Of a stretch of DNA of 64,000 nt, positions 12,701-28,038 are shown piece after piece; the first letter of the stretch is position 1, and every line of letters begins with the position of its first letter. The DNA lies in contig JACAXG010000026.1 of the NCBI GenBank assembly GCA_018881555.1, positions 4,893,459 to 4,957,458 on the forward strand. The letters run 5' to 3'. The notes under the pieces are model-generated. The model saw only the letters and a program-made list of their open reading frames with translations. It made no database searches and was not told the origin of the DNA. The DNA is from Amblyornis subalaris. Lineage: Eukaryota; Chordata; Aves; Passeriformes; Ptilonorhynchidae. Position numbers and translations under genes: made by a program.

Positions 12701-15700
12701 CTTGCAGCTTCATCAGTTATAATGCTGCATATAAATTCTTTATGGTTTCATTCTAAATTTAACTTATATGTTTTGGTAAATGCATGGTTTATCCAAAGGC
12801 TTCCAAATATGATTTTTATTGATGAGTCAGTAAATGAATCAGCACCGCAAGGCAAGAAGATAGCTGGATTTATCAGGCAATGAGCTTCACACAGTGCAGG
12901 AAGGTACTTATCCAGAACAGAGCAGGTATTCCAATACGTTCTTGGAATGCCGTGGATTGAATACTTAGCCTTTCTGTAACAAGCATTGTAATTTAATTTC
13001 TCCGTTTCCTTGGATTAAAAACAAAATCCTCCTGTCAACATCATGAAAAGCATTTTTGTAACAAATGTTTCCCCTCTAATCAGGGCTTCTTCTAGACAGT
13101 TGCTCTAGTTATGACACTGAAAATTAATTTCCGTTCATACTGATGTTTTGCTTTCATTGCTTAATTTTGATTTAACTAGTTCAGAGAGAAATTACAAGTT
13201 TCACAGATCATTTTTTTCTTTCTTATCNAAACCTGAGTGAACAGCCTACAAATTATTAGAAATTGGCAATATACTATATTATAAACACATTGACATATAG
13301 ATATCTCCAAATTCATAATCTGCTTGAACTGAGGAGCACTCATTTTTATTCCCTTAGAAAATGTGAAATTCTAGATTATTTTATAATTTAAACAAGGCTG
13401 ACATAACTAGTGCTAACAAACCCAAAAAATAGACCATTACTTAAATATGAGTTTAACCCCTGCATACCATATAAGTAAGAACTAAAATTTGGAAATAAAG
13501 ATACAAAGGTTTATGTTTTGTGCCTAAAAAGAAACTGACAAAACGTGCCCATCCTGACAGTGGATATCTCAGAGTTGGCACTCTGAAGAGATATTTCATC
13601 TTGATCTCATCCTTCCTTTATTGCTTGCTTGTAAAAGACAGATAAAACTTTCACAGCTCAAGGGTGCTGTGAAGGTAAATTAATTATTTTGGGAGAAGCT
13701 ATTCNGAAATTACAGTGATGAGCATCATGAAAAGCCCCTGAGGAAAAGAATCATTTTGACTTCATAGTAAGGGTCTGAATAAAATGCAGGAAATGAGGCC
13801 TGAGGCCACACGTTGTACAAAATAGTGAACATCTGTTCATTAAACAAACTCTGTCCATCCAAAAACCTGAACAAGGCACGAATAGTTTGGAACAAAAATA
13901 GCATGGGATAACATAATTAAGGACTACAGTATAGCATACAACTGGAGGCAAACTACTGTTGCAAGAATCATTAACCATACTTAGACTATAAACTCCTCAT
14001 TTTTCTTTGACTAATATTTTTACTGCATGCAACATCCTTGCTTACTTCTTCAGAATTAAAACCAAATGCCATGTCTTTCATGAACAGTTTGTCCATTTAT
14101 GAATGGTTTCAAACTCATGTGCAGTAAACAGACCTCTTCCCCTTGAGCTGGGGGAGTAAATGGTAGCAGCTGTTACCCTGTGGGTTTTCAGGGATAGAAT
14201 TGGCCAGAAAGTTTTCACACATTTGCTGACAACAGGAGTCAAGAACATGCAGTGTCACTGCAGGCTCTGGAAGCCAGCACACTCTCATGGCAACAGACTT
14301 GTCAAACTACTCAACTCCCCCAAATCAACTTTGCCTTCTACCACAAATCTATATCAGTCATGTGTTGCTTCCCTCCCCCACCTTAGTTTTCCAGCTCTCT
14401 GCTTCCTGTTGAAAGTACAGGATCCCCTTCTAGTCTAACTCCATCCCACTCTTTTGACCTACATCACCAAGCTCTCCNGAGAGATTCCTAGTTCCCTCTC
14501 CTCCATTCCTCAGGCCAGTCACCTTGTGTCCATCATTTTAACCTCCAGCAACATCTGTGCTTTTTTTGCTAGGCACCAGCTCACTTTGGTGCTTACTATG
14601 AGAATCAACACTCCTAGCCCCACTCTCTCAAGTGTTTCCATTTATCCATGTTGAAAACAAGACATATTTCCCCTTTTTCCCAAGTCCTATGCCACTGCAT
14701 GACCTTCCATCTCAGGTATCTGACAGTCCCATCTGGCTGCCACTGTTTATGTATACGTAGGATCCAATTCAGAGTCAGTTTCAAATTCCTTTCCAACCCA
14801 GCTTTTCTTCTCCTTTCTCTAGATCTATTTCCTCTAGTCTGTGTTTATATGGGGATCTCACACACTGCAAGGTGTTTAAACGTAAATATCTTCCACGTAA
14901 GTACTGAAGTCAACTCCTAACTCACTATCTTTAATATTTAATAAAATATTTAACTTCATCTCCAAACTAAAAAAAAACCAGAAAAATGTCTCCCCTCCTA
15001 AACATTTAAAGATTCAAAATTAAGCTAAGAAGTTAAGCTCCCACAGTGGAAATACATTCAAATGCATAGGACTGTATTACCAACAGACATAAAACCTGAA
15101 TTTTACTGATAATTTTCAACAAGCAAACACAAACCATAAAGTGACATTATAGGTTATCCCAAATGTAGCTGGAAACGTTAAAGCAGTAGAATTCACAGTA
15201 CTTCATTTCATGATGCTAAACCAGGAAGAATGCTGTTAACAAAAGAAGGAAGAGGCTGTTACAAAAACAGGCATGCAGCAGCTCCTCAGGTGTGCATTTC
15301 TTTCACTGAACACCTTCTGGAAGGCAGTTCATGAGAACACCCAGCCCAGGTGAAAGCACCACGCACTGCCTGAACACATAGGTGCAAGACACTGTGCCAA
15401 GACCTTTTGCTAAAGGACAGAAAGCTCAGTGCTAAAAGCTGGTGGGAGCAGGGGGAAGCAGGTTTTGAACTCAGCAGGCAGTGGGAAGGAAGGTAAAGTT
15501 GCCTCACCCAAAATGAGGTTTTGCTTCCCTACCCCAGGAGGGCAAAGCGAAGCAGGGCAAGGCAGTTGCTTCCAGGTGGGTCCCAGCCCCACACTGGACT
15601 CCCTCTGGATCATCCTTCACTTCCTTAACGTCGAAAGACCATTTTCCACCTCATCTCTTCAAACAGAGGAGCCTCCAAGACTCCACTCCAAGAGACAGCT

Positions 15701-17577
15701 ATGCCTTCTGCATGCCCCTGCCTGGGGCAGAGGGAAGATCCTGCTGCTCATCACTGTCACACAGCTGTGACAGCCAGCAGCTCACAAATGGAGCCCTGGG
15801 AAAACTCAAAGCTCCTAAAGGAGCTTCAGACAGTGCAGCAGAGGAGTGTTGATAGGGCATATCAATGCCAGCTGCTGTGCTGCAGAGGCAATAGCAAGCA
15901 CTACCTCCAGGAAACTCCATCAGCTCTTCCCGTGGATTCCTGAACTTCAAGGGCTTAAGGCATGGTAGCATCAAGCATGTCCAAAACAGATTACAATTGT
16001 GTTTCAGAGCATTCTAGCATCTTGCAAACATACTTTGCACCTTTTAAAACAAGAACCTGAATAATTTAGAAGTTACTTAAAGCATGACTTGGCACAGAAA
16101 ACCCAGTCAAAGACAGTGGATTTCACATTCTGCAACTCATGCAATGAAGTCAGCTGTTCCTCTCTTCTAGCATAGATCAAGAATTTAGTTTTTCAACTCA
16201 GANACATTAATCTCACATTTATTTTCAGGATCTCGAGCCAAAAATTTGTAAAGTACTGTTATGTGCCTATGGAAATCTACAGCTTCACATGTCAGGCATT
16301 TAACAGGACAATTTGAAAGCCAGGCAGACAGAAAAGTTTCAAGAAGAAAAATTAAGAAAGATTAGGTTCACACAGCTTGTACTCGAAGTTCACAGTGACT
16401 TCTTTTATCACAAAATCTGTCCCTCTGAAAAAGAATTGAACTTCAACTTGTGTAGCAAGTTTTTACAGTAAGCAGCTTAATTTTCATAACTCCAGACTTT
16501 GCTGGGTTTGGTCTTTTTTCCCCTCCTTCTTGAGAAGTATTCTTGTTTAAAAAAACTGGCTGAGAAAGCTGTCCTAATTAATATTCAGTTCAGTGATTAA
16601 GCACTCTCCCAAGTGACCTATATGTGTAATAGCATCAAGTACCACCTGCTCAAACTGTTGTTTTGCAGCGAAATATTAATCCCTTGTACCTTCTGTTACC
16701 AAGCTTGGATGCCATCTGAAATTCAAACGGGAATGATTCATTGCAGATGCTTTGTAAACTCACAGAAATTTATATAAAAGTGTAGCAATTATGTACAAAT
16801 AATTTGAAATAATGCAGTGCAAAAGGCAGGTTACAGAATTTTAGATAATTTCTCCCATTTGAAGCTCATATTATGTGATGTGTAAGTTGCAAACTTTTCT
16901 TAAATTCAAAACAAATTTTTGAATTATTTGAAGTAAACATTGAATATTTTCTACAAACAAGTGTAAGGAATACAGTTCACTCAAAGTGTTTGTGTCTGCT
17001 CTAAAAGAAGAGGTGTTGAGATATTATTTCATAAAAACCTATTGCTTCAAGAGTGCTGGTATAGAAAGCTGCACCCTACCCATTTGAATTAATACCTAGC
17101 ACAAAATACATCAATAACTATAGCATATTTTTTATATGNACTGTGGGTAGAAAAATCATTATATTTCTGCCAACATCATACCTATCATGCAAGCAAAATT
17201 GCATACTTCAGACATGTTTGTGCTATTGATGGCACACAAGTGGAAGGGAGCAGAGAAACAGATTCATATAATTGGCAGCTCAACAAATCCAAAGGTCAGC
17301 ATCTGACTTCACTGACTTCAATTGAGAGTCTTCCTGTTTCACACAAGTGTTTATTTAAAAAAAAAGAAAATATCCTCACATGATTTCTGTCTTTTGTCTA
17401 CCTATATAAGAGACCTCCAGACCTCAGCTTCAGTAAATGTTGGTAAGCAACAGATCTTTCAGAAGATCTGAGGGCAGGAAATGAACCAGAGTTACGAGTA
17501 CAATGGAAATTTTGCAAGCAACCTAAGGAGTTCATTACGTGGGAAAAAAAACCCCAAACCTGTAATTTCCTTGAAGG

Positions 17578-17604
17578 TATTCTCAATGTATTCTCAATGT
17601 ATTC
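17578..17604. repeat. Short 11-base tandem repeat, about 2.4 units
   Basis: Two perfect copies of TATTCTCAATG are followed by a partial third (TATTC). This is simple replication slippage and nothing nearby suggests a role. Confidence 0.85.
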
Positions 17605-20600
17605 CTAGATATTTGTACAACAACAACAGCTTTCCCTTGCCNTGTGTAAGTTGGGGGTCAAAGGGAGACAAATTAATCATACATAAATTACACATAAACA
17701 GAATTTTCAAAGACCACAAGTTCTGTATTTAGAGACTGAACAAATCAGCAGTGTAAAGCAACATATTCTACAGTAGGAGAACATTTANTGCAATGAAATA
17801 ATAAATTAAAAAGTAAACCAACCTTTGAAATAGTATCATTATTTGTAAGATGACTTCCTTAACATAATGAGAGGNGGCTTCAGGCCTCAAGAAAAAAAAC
17901 AGACTATCCAGAGGAGCTTGCAAGTGGGTTTAGTTTTGGGCTTAGCACTGCCATCAGNATCCATGTACTACAGTACAGAACATGTTTCTAAAACCTGTAC
18001 CAATACCACTTTAACTTCTCAGTTCTCCTCTATCAAATGGTTTGCACTACGCTTTGCCACCTTATGGGACAAACGCTCAAATGTTTGTGAGGGATTCTGG
18101 TATTACAGCAATGCCTGCAGTGCAAGTACCTAAGCCTTGCTGTATAAGTGCTATATATCAGAGGACACATTTCCTTTTTACCTCTTAACAGCAAACCTTT
18201 GGGAATTACTGATGAAAGCCAAACACCAACATCTTGAAAGGCAGAACAAAAAAAGCAAATATTCTACGAGTGCCTTAACTAACAATTATTATCTTCCCAC
18301 CATCCAACTAATGCACATTGACGTGTGTTTATAAGGCTCCCAGTTTGAGACTTTTATAGAGGAAAATNGCAGGCTGGTTGCAAAACACGTGCAAAATAAA
18401 ACTGCCCAACAGATTTTTGGAGCCATGCATTCAAATGCATTTTTNCCATTTCACATAGAAGCAACTGAATCAAATTAATGAGATGTATAAAGACTTCTTT
18501 TTGAAAGACATAAATGGGAATTACATAGACAGCTCTCAAAGGTTAATTGCAGCTGAATCCTTAACTATTTTGCCTTTCCTGAGCCTTGAATGGTGGTTAC
18601 TGTGCATTTCCACAAACTAAGTGTATAGGGAAAGCAAAGGCCCTCCCTTGCCAACAAGGACAAGGTGGCAGAGATGACTGATGGGGTGAATTCTCCCACC
18701 TGTCCCTGCTCTTTACAGCTCATGGAACAACCCTCGCATTTTCACTTTTGCTTCTACCTCAGGCATTCAAGTGACTCATACCAGCTCTTCAGTTCAACTT
18801 CAGTGGTATGTTTTAAACCATGAGGGTTGATGAGATGCCTTACTGCCCACAGTCATTCCAGCAGAAGGGACAGTGAGACCCAAATTTTTTCCAAGATTCA
18901 ATAAAACATTGGGTTTGGGAGTGCTTTTCCTATCATCTCAAAACAGACTCAGTTTTTTAGATTTTTTTGCTACTGAATAGTAACAATATCCTTCAGCTAC
19001 GTAAATAGGACATTCTGATTTCTGTATTAATAGCTAGGCAAGCTTATTTTCCAAGTAAATAACACCACAATATTTGAAGTTGTCATTATTGGCTTATGGA
19101 AGTGGAGAAAGTTTTGATCTGAAGAAGCCTCCAAACAAAGTACTATTGAAATATACCAATTGCTCACCAATATGGACTAAAACTAAAGTCTTAGAGAAAT
19201 AAAAGTATGCATTACTTTCAAACCTGTTTTAGTAAAAACTGAAACTTGCAAACTATATATTTGATGCAATAAGATTAAAAGTGATGGGAAAGAAACAAAA
19301 TCAATTCTTATCTATCAGTTCATGCTACTGCATTCTTTAGAGCTTTGTCTGAAAAGCTTGTTACAACTCATACTTATTAGCTATCTGCTAGTTTTTATGG
19401 ATACTAATCCAAGCAAAAGGATTCAATTAAATTTTCCCTACTCTGTGCATTTTAAAGAGCCAAAATACAAATAGTTCAGTTGTCAGATAAAATTGGATGC
19501 TAAAATGGAAATCTCTGGAGTATTTTGCCAATACTGATAGCAAGATAGTTCTGTTCAAATATTTCTGGTAGCTCACCTGTTGTCACCCATTTGTATGAAA
19601 GTCGTTGCAGCTATTCAAAGGGTTATTACCTTATTCCTGTCCAATGCATTTATTTATATATTTGCAATACCCACTGGAAAGGCACTGACTTATCTTAGGG
19701 ATAACACTGACTGTATCAGACTATACAACCAATTTCACCATTCAGAAGTATAATTATTCTATGTTCATATTTTAAAGATTAGCAAATCTGTGGTAGACCT
19801 ATTTTCTATGACTGAGTCTGTTCTGCTGCTAGTGTCAACCTTCCCCATCCAGTAGTGAAAAGCTGAGCAAAACACTCACTGATGAAGTAAGAAAAAAACT
19901 TTTCCTCCCACTCTGGCTTTTGTGAAATGCTGCAAACATTTTAGGAGAATAAGTGTCACGAGAGAATTACTCAAATGCAACCTGACACTACAGAGCTGTA
20001 TCAAACTGTATCAAGCCCAACTGTGACTGACTTGGATAAAAGCTGAAACTTCTTCAAAGTACTCTGCATTAGGAGGGGAAAGGAAAAAAAATAAATCTGA
20101 CAATCACTAGCTGCTGTGAAGATATTACAAACATCATGTAGGAGACAAGCTTAGAAGCACTGAAGAATGGTCTTTTCCCTACAGCTAATGCATGACAGCT
20201 TTCTTTCTACCTTAAATCAAGGCATATATTGCATATATAGCTTCACATCACAACAAAGATGGATGGACTGTAATATTCCTCCTATTCCTAGTGTCTCACA
20301 ATAACTAGTACAAAGTTTAGATATGCATACTTCACATAATATTTTCCTATATGAAAAATAGATCCAATAAGTGGGCTTAGATTCAAATAAAAAAAAAAAA
20401 ATTCCCTGCAAGAAAGATCCAACACCTCAGGAATTCTGGCTTTTCCACCAGGCATGGGCTTTAGCGCCACTGACATGGGTCAGCCACAAAGCTGATGGAT
20501 GTATTTCATCTATAAGCCTGTAATTTGAATTCATTTTATACTGATAAATCCTAAGTCTTAATATGCTAAANCACCCACCCTAAATGCAAGAGAAATCACT

Positions 20601-23600
20601 GTGACAATCTATCAAAATTCTTTCAAACCAAGGCCACAAAGGCAACCCCATTTTTATACTATAATAATTTTACAGTGACTCTAAGTGAATATTAACTGAG
20701 TGAAGTCAACAAAGACTCCTCTTAATTTCATGGAATTTCCCTGAACCTCCCCTCAATTTCATGGGATGTTTCCATGCCTGACAGAGAAAATCATTAGGAT
20801 CTTGCAATTAAAGTGGTTATTCCTTATCCTTCCCCTTAGTAAAAACAGTCTTGAAAATAAAGATGACCCAATCAGTCACTCAGTGTCATGACTGTACTCT
20901 AAATAAAAAGTGATCAAGTTCAAATCAAAATAATAAACTTACAGAAAAAGATTTTGGTGTGAAAATATGGTTTGGTGAGGCTTCCCTCTAGTTCTTTACC
21001 ACTTTGTTATAGATNATTTTCAAAACATGTACTTTCCAAGCATTTGAACACATACAATTATGAGAGAAAATAAGGTAAAACAAAGATGTGTTCAGTGTTG
21101 CTTTTTCCACCAGAAACACACCAGAACACAAAGAGAAGAGCTGAGCTCAAGACAAGGATATTCGACTGGTAACCCACAATAGTACACAGCACTTGCCAGT
21201 TAATAGACCCTCCCTCCCTGCCTCATTACCACTCCACATTCACTTATTGACGTCCATNTCTAATTCAATAACTGAACATACCAAATAATGCGTCACTTTC
21301 TTGTTTGCAATCACTTTTCATTTTCCAAATTGTCTGGACCACTCACACTGTCCANTCACTGCTGATCTTTGCTGCTTTCCTCTTCCTTCAAAGAAAGCAA
21401 GAAACTCCACCTTGCTCCAACATTAGGAGGAACCAGTGCATCATAACATTGAGCACTCAGCTGCTACAGATCCCTTTTGCATTCATCCCTCAATTATCAA
21501 GTGTCAGGAGAAAAGTATTTGCCTGAAACAGGAGGACTAATTCAAACCAGCATAAGCCATTTTACAATCAATTAGTCTGCCCAGTTGGATTTATGTGACT
21601 ATTTCTCTCAAGGCTTCTAAATGTTTACCCANCACTTCTGAGTCTGAGCACCTTCCACTTATAAAAGCAACAACAACTGAGCAGTGCAGAGGTCCCAGAG
21701 CCATATTCACCACAACTATTATGGACCAGCCATCCGTTCAAAGGTACCCAGCTGTGGTTGTAATGTTTGCTCTTAGTGACTCAATTTGGTTGGACTTAAC
21801 TGTCTCCAGAGCAGGTCAAAGCAGATGCTGTACAAACTTTCCAGCCCTGAAGGTGATCTTCAGAGGATGTGTTTTTTAATTGGAAAGTGTTTCGATCACA
21901 ACACACACTAAATGGAACAAGTTTTATCATTCCTGNAGCAACCCTTGAACATCACTCACTACAGTCACAAGGACCCATTTTCTACTTTAATCTAAAGTTC
22001 CAGGTAATGCACATATTAGAAGTGCATTAAAATGCTCTTAACCTGATTGGATTTTTAAAGGGGATGAAAGGTGAATAAATGGGTAAAACGTGTTACAGAG
22101 AAGTCTGAAAATTGAAATTCCAATTTTTGAATTATTTATGAAAAGTAGCATAGCAAATAAGTTGAGCAGTATTTCTTTTTAAATTGCAAAAAGAATCTCA
22201 TTGGCAATTGTCACAACTCAAGTCCAAGCCTACCTTTCCATCAAAGCAACATCTCACAGTTACTTCACAGTTTCTGCAATAATTCTGTTGCATATTTCTT
22301 ATGCANCAGCTCTCTAGGAAAATATTTTCAAGAAACTTACTNCCTGAAAGTACCATTATTTGTTTAAAGGAAAAACAGGTCTTGCTTAAAATATACTGTG
22401 AAATGCTGTGCTTAGTATTTATGGAAGAAAAACTTTGTTTCAGTACCATGATTTGTAAGGCTCTTTATCTGGAAAAGTTGACACACAAACTAACTTCTGC
22501 CTTTTGCTCCCAAGACTTGCAAAGCTTTTCTTTGCAAAAAGCATAGAGTAAGAAAAGCCTGCAATAATTTCAAGTCATATAGTAAACNCTCTATACGCTT
22601 TGCTCAAATGCAAGTACAGTCAGGTCCTCAGATATTTAAGATTTTTCATCAAGTTCACTGCAGCCAAATTCTGAATTGATCATAAATGAGTCAAGTTTCC
22701 TTCTCCCTTAGGTTCTGCTATCAGCTCCAGTCACATTATAGCTACTAAAACAAGCTTTACATAGCATGACACATCAGGAGATAATGTGTGGAGAAAGAAC
22801 TGGGAAAATAATACAAGATTTGTGATATATGGATTCAATTCTCCTCAACAATAGTTTTTGTTTCACTCAAAGATAAGAAACCCCACTGGATTGCTTTATC
22901 ATGGACTTGGATGTATAGAAGATCATTTCCTACTCTATTTCAAAGAGAAAGGAAGTGTCTATGGACACGTCCACAGCAAGAAAGGGAAAAGGGGACACCC
23001 AAGGGAAATGCTTTAGAATTGAATGTGTATTATCAACTAGTGCAACAAGCTAAGTGAAAGCTNAGTTAAATAAATAGATTTTCAATATTTGTGGCTAGAG
23101 GCTTCTGAATTAGAATACATCAGTAATTAGCTCAGATGAAATTTAATTACTCATAGAACTACCAATGTCTTCATTAGTAACTGGCCCTTTGGTATGGATT
23201 ATCACATAAATCTTTTTCCATACTATATCTAATTGAAAGTAAACAAACCAAAGCCTGGTGTAAANCCAGTCAACATACACAAATTAAGCCAGTATTTATG
23301 CTAGATCTTANTTTCTCTGAACTCCAATATCCATTTACAGTACCTAATAAAGAATCAAATGCGACAGTAATGCTTGGCTGGTCCCCTGCCAAAAGGCTTG
23401 ATGGCAAGTCCCTGCCTAACTTAAGTATATAAATTGATATAGCAGATCCTCCAGCTCCAAATCTGAGGCAGCTACTTCGCCCTAATCGCAAGCTTCGTGT
23501 TATGAATTAAACATCAAGACACATTTTCAAGACGTGTGTGTGAGCAAGAGAGCTTGGGAAGCTCCAGGGTGGTGATGGGAGCAGTGGTGCCACTGGATGC

Positions 23601-24450
23601 ATGATGTCACACTGCCCTGCAGTGCCAGCAGCCCTGTGCTATCCCAAGGGAAAGCCCACACAAAGGCAGATGTCCTGTTGGGAAGGTGGTCACACTGGCA
23701 GCTGCAGCAGGGAGAGGCAGCTTCACACTGCTGACCAAGGGATGCTGCTGTACTTGAGCAAAAAAAGCTTCAATGGTTTTGCACCTCTCTGTTCCCCCAA
23801 AATAAGCATGAAGCCCACACAGGCAAGAGAGGAGGAGAGCTCCATGCAATGGCTGGAGATGCCACGTACAGGGAGCAACAGTGAGATCCCAGTCTCAGGC
23901 ACCACAGAAGGCACCAGCAAGGTGCTTCTGCTCCAGGAGATGGTTCCAGACACCCCAGGCCAGGAGTCACTACTTCCAGACTGATTTGGTTGGAGAGCCT
24001 TGGGGACACAAATTCTGGGCCTTATGCAACAAATTGCACAAGTTGTTAAAAAAGCAACTTAGGCAATGGCATTGCTCTCTACTAATATTGTGCATTCAGT
24101 AGACAGGACATGGCATTTAGTATCTTCCCAGAACCACAAGCAAGATNATTTCAAGGCTCTGACTTCCTTAAGAAACACATAATTACTTACCCTTCTATTG
24201 AAATAACATGCAAATCCTGCCCACTGCATTCCTACACATGGCACATTAACAGAGGAAGACATACATAAAGAATTTACATAAAGACTACTGAAATAACTAA
24301 ATCCTTCCTGTTACCGGTGCTATCAATACCATTTATGGCATGTGTGCAATGCAGTAAAATGAATAGTCCTTTATTATACATGGGATTTCTCAGCATTATA
24401 CAAAGAAAACTCCCCTGAAGAGGGGGCCTGCAGCCAATCTCAAAATGGAG

Positions 24451-24610
24451 CAATAGAACGGTTTGGATTGAAGGCACCTCAAAGATCATCTCATTCCAAC
24501 CCCCCTGCAATGGACAGGGACACCTTTCACTAGATGAGGTTGCTCAGAATCCCACCCAGCCTGGCCTTGAACACTTCCAGGGATGGGGCATCCACTGCCT
24601 CTCTGGGGAA
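24451..24610 (-). mobile_element. CR1 LINE 3'-end fragment
   Basis: Read on the plus strand, this begins with a GGTTTGGATTGAAGG-like string and continues with CTCATTCCAACCCC, GGACAGGGACACC and TTCCAGGGATGGGGCATCCA. That is the reverse complement of the CR1 3' end, so the element lies on the minus strand. It is strongly 5' truncated, as most CR1 copies are, at about 160 bases. Several substitutions and a degenerate terminal repeat show it is not recent. No coding part remains. Confidence 0.9.
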
Positions 24611-27600
24611 TTTATGCCACTACTTATTTCAGTATATAATCCAAACATTACTCTTAAAGCAAATTGTGTTACCATAGTTACAGAATTCCTTTTGCCCTAT
24701 AAAGGAAGGAAAATCCCCAAGCAGTGCCTTATACAGCATGGAGGAATGATGTATGATGATGTGAGGCTAGCACAACACACTGGTTGCCTCCATCCGCATG
24801 GACATAAAACTTGTGTACTTCCACGAGCTTCTAAGATGCTGAGAAAACAAGTTTAAAAAAAANCACCATCCTTTATATGTATTTCTACTACACACCTGAC
24901 TAACTTATGTCTTGATTTACTTACAAAGTACTTGCAGCTTCCTTTGATATTAATTTGATTTTTTTTTTGCCTCCTCATCCTTGGAGGAAAGTCATTATTA
25001 CCTCTCAATAAGCTGAGCTAACCTAATACAAGTGCTCTAATGGAAATATCTATTTTAACCTATGACAGTTATTACTGTGAAAACAAGAAGAATTAGAACC
25101 ATTTGTTTTCATGCTTTTACAGTGAGAGGAGACTGCTGCCTTCAGCAAGCTTGTAAAGCATCCTCACTGAAATGCTTTCTGGATTTTTCTGGGGAATTTA
25201 ATTAGAATGCATTACTTCCCAGCACCACCTCAGCAAGAGCCACCTCTTCTAACAACTACTTAGTAACATTTTCACTGGATTAATGTATTTAGGTGATCTG
25301 TATCCAGGTTAAGCAAGAAATCCACACTGGAGGTTCCATACATTTTGAAATACAGACTTAACTGAAAAAGGATGCCAGAAGCTAATAATTTTATGCTGAT
25401 TCTAGAAGCACTCCATGTATCAGATCCAGAAAACACTGAGGAATACGCAGAGTTTCTTCTTTTTTAGAGAAAAGAATACTTCAGACATATGCAATCTTAC
25501 CAGAAAGTCACAGGCCTTTTGAGGTTGTAAAGGACAAAGTATGGTAGGATTGGTAAAAAATGGTAGGATTTATGAGCCAGCTGGGGTAGACAACATGAAT
25601 CACAACACTGGTTGTCCTCAGAGTTGATGTGAGGAAAGACTGCACAACAGAGGACCCAAAAGTGGTCAAATCCTTTGCTATTGGATTATATTTCTTACCA
25701 GACTTGTAGCCAATTTTGCACATTTAGGATTCATTTGCTGACATTGTCAACAAAAGTGTAGCTGGCCATCTTATTTGAGAGCTCACAAAGTTAAATCTTG
25801 CAGCTGCTCACTTACACATGGCCTGTGTGCATGACCCCCTTCATCACATTTACCCTGCATGCCACTCATTTTCAACTCGAAAACAATCATGAAATTAGCT
25901 CTTCAAAAGGGTTGGGGTGAAGGAAAGCAAAATTTCTCACATAAAAAGATAGCAGAACAAATCGAGTGGACAAAGTTATAAAGAGCTTTTCCACAGAAGA
26001 AATAGGTGCATCAACTGCACACAAGTGTTCATGAGTATTGAAGGCAGATTTAATACTTGTACTATGAAAAACAGTAACCCTTTACATGAAGTCACATGCA
26101 ATAGACAGAGAAAAGAGACCTTTTGCATTCGATTTTGGTTTTTTGGCTCGTGGTTGTAAAGCTTTTGTTGACCAAGCTAAAATTCCATCAGATAGGATGC
26201 TAATTTGGCAAAATATTCATGGCTTCAGAGATTTGAACAGAGCTAGAGCCCCTAACTTGCGTGTTTTGCTGAACAGGGGCAGGCTGTATGTGCTATGAAT
26301 TCAGCATGTCTAAGCACACTGGAAGCTAAAACAAAGGATTCCTCACAACAAACACCTTACGCCACACACAGGCTCTATACAAGACACAGATTTGGAGAAG
26401 TGAGGGATTGTAAAGCTTCCACTGCAATTCAAGACAGAGATAATGACAGTGACCTGCCAGATGAAGTTAGCAGTTTCACAGGAAGCCTGTCATACTTGTG
26501 TTTATTTTTCTTAACAGACATGTATGAGCCCATGCTGTGTTCAGTGGCACTTCAAGCACAGCATCTGCCTCCTGATTTGTACAAGAATGAACATATTTGT
26601 TAAGCTCATTCTCCNGTTGATGGACAACCCAGTGAAACAATCACAGTTTGCCTGTCACACGTGTGCATATATTAATATGCAAAATTACATTTAGAATTGC
26701 AAATGCCCTCCCCCTCATATTTTTAAGATAGTCTAGAGAGCAGTAATAATTCTACATCTCCCAAATATTTGTACTGCAGAGGTGTCTGCACATGTTCCTG
26801 GGCTGCCCATGCTAGCTGAGTCTGCTTTGAGCAGGGAGGTTGGCACCGATGACCTTTACAACCTCAGCCATTCTGAGAACGCCTGACCACTTTCTGTGCA
26901 CTGCTCAACATCTTATCTTTGCTGCTTCAACCGAGATTTTAAGGNAAAAAGAAAGTGAAATGTCTTTACAGAAGACACTTGAACCTTTAGACTCAAGTGG
27001 ACAGTGCTGAGTACAAACATTGTGAAACCTGAAGCCCCATGTTTCTCAAAGGTCTCTTGGGAACTCCATACTACTCTAAAGCAAAACATCTAAAAGTTTT
27101 ATAGCATGTGATTTATGAATCCTACCACTGAAGACAAATTTTCAAAGTGCACTTCACGAACAGATCTCTCATGTAAATGGGATTATTCATTCGTTTCAAA
27201 TTAATAAATAATAAAATCTTGCAGCAAATCAAACCTGCAGGAAAGTGTTTGGCACATACGCATACATATGTATCTGCAATCTTACAATATACATGAAAGA
27301 ATTGCCCTAGGCTACTTCTCTATAATAGAGAAATATCATAGGATTTANTACTGGTAATGATCAATGCCAGAGTTTCTGAAAGAAACAGATTGCAGAGAGA
27401 TCATAAAGAGAATGGCATGCTTTGCACTCTAACTATACAACACAGTATTTCTTTTCAGCAAAATAAAACTTCAGTTCTTCTCAATAAGATTTTGCTTTTA
27501 ATTTATATCATTGAAGCACATCTGTACTATTTGCTTGAACTTAGCAATAAAAAAAAATCTAGCAGATGCTATTATCCCCTACTTTTAACACAGACTGAGA

Positions 27601-28021
27601 AAATTGAAAATATTCACTTTCACAGTGATAGGTTTAAGCAGATAAGAAATAATCTGCATTTTCTACTACATATTAGAATAATGGAAACAACATTCTTCCC
27701 CATGTATTTTTAATGATATGACCCTACAACTGTGAAGCATAGTCACAAAGCACTGAAACATCATTTAGCAAGATGAGAAAGCTGTGACTTATTTTATCTG
27801 ATCCAGAAATGAGCTGTCAAAGTTAAATTGTTATGTAATTAATTGTGCATTTGCTGGCAATTTTTAAACTGTGAATGAAAGACTGTACTGAAATTGCAAA
27901 TCACTGAACACTTTCATCTAACACATGAGATAATTCTTTGAAGACCACTTTCCCTGAACCGAGTGTTAATGAGAAGTTCCTCACTTTAATAAAATGTCAC
28001 CCAATAAGTATAACCAAACAA

Positions 28022-28038
28022 TTTTTTTTTTTTTTTTT
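28022..28038. repeat. Poly-T tract, 17 bases
   Basis: An uninterrupted run of 17 T, a simple low-complexity tract. No recognisable retroposon body adjoins it on either side, so there is no reason to call it the tail of an inserted element. Confidence 0.9.

Larger units (their letters stand above)
3851..24449. other. Non-coding stretch without a recognisable gene
   Basis: About 20 kb of AT-rich DNA in which I recognise no exon, RNA gene or well-preserved mobile element. Open frames stay below about 115 codons and overlap one another on both strands, as expected by chance. Two short GC-richer patches, at about 5.69-6.0 kb and 15.28-15.95 kb, give overlapping open frames because stop codons are rarer there. 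Another at 23.55-24.0 kb behaves the same way. Small tandem duplications at 9.71 kb and 17.58 kb are listed separately. It is probably intronic to the leftward gene. Confidence 0.45.

Noticed and set aside
24185..24262. Minus-strand frame before a GGTAAGTAA donor-like site
   Set aside because: The putative exon would be very short, the acceptor is weak and there is no family match.
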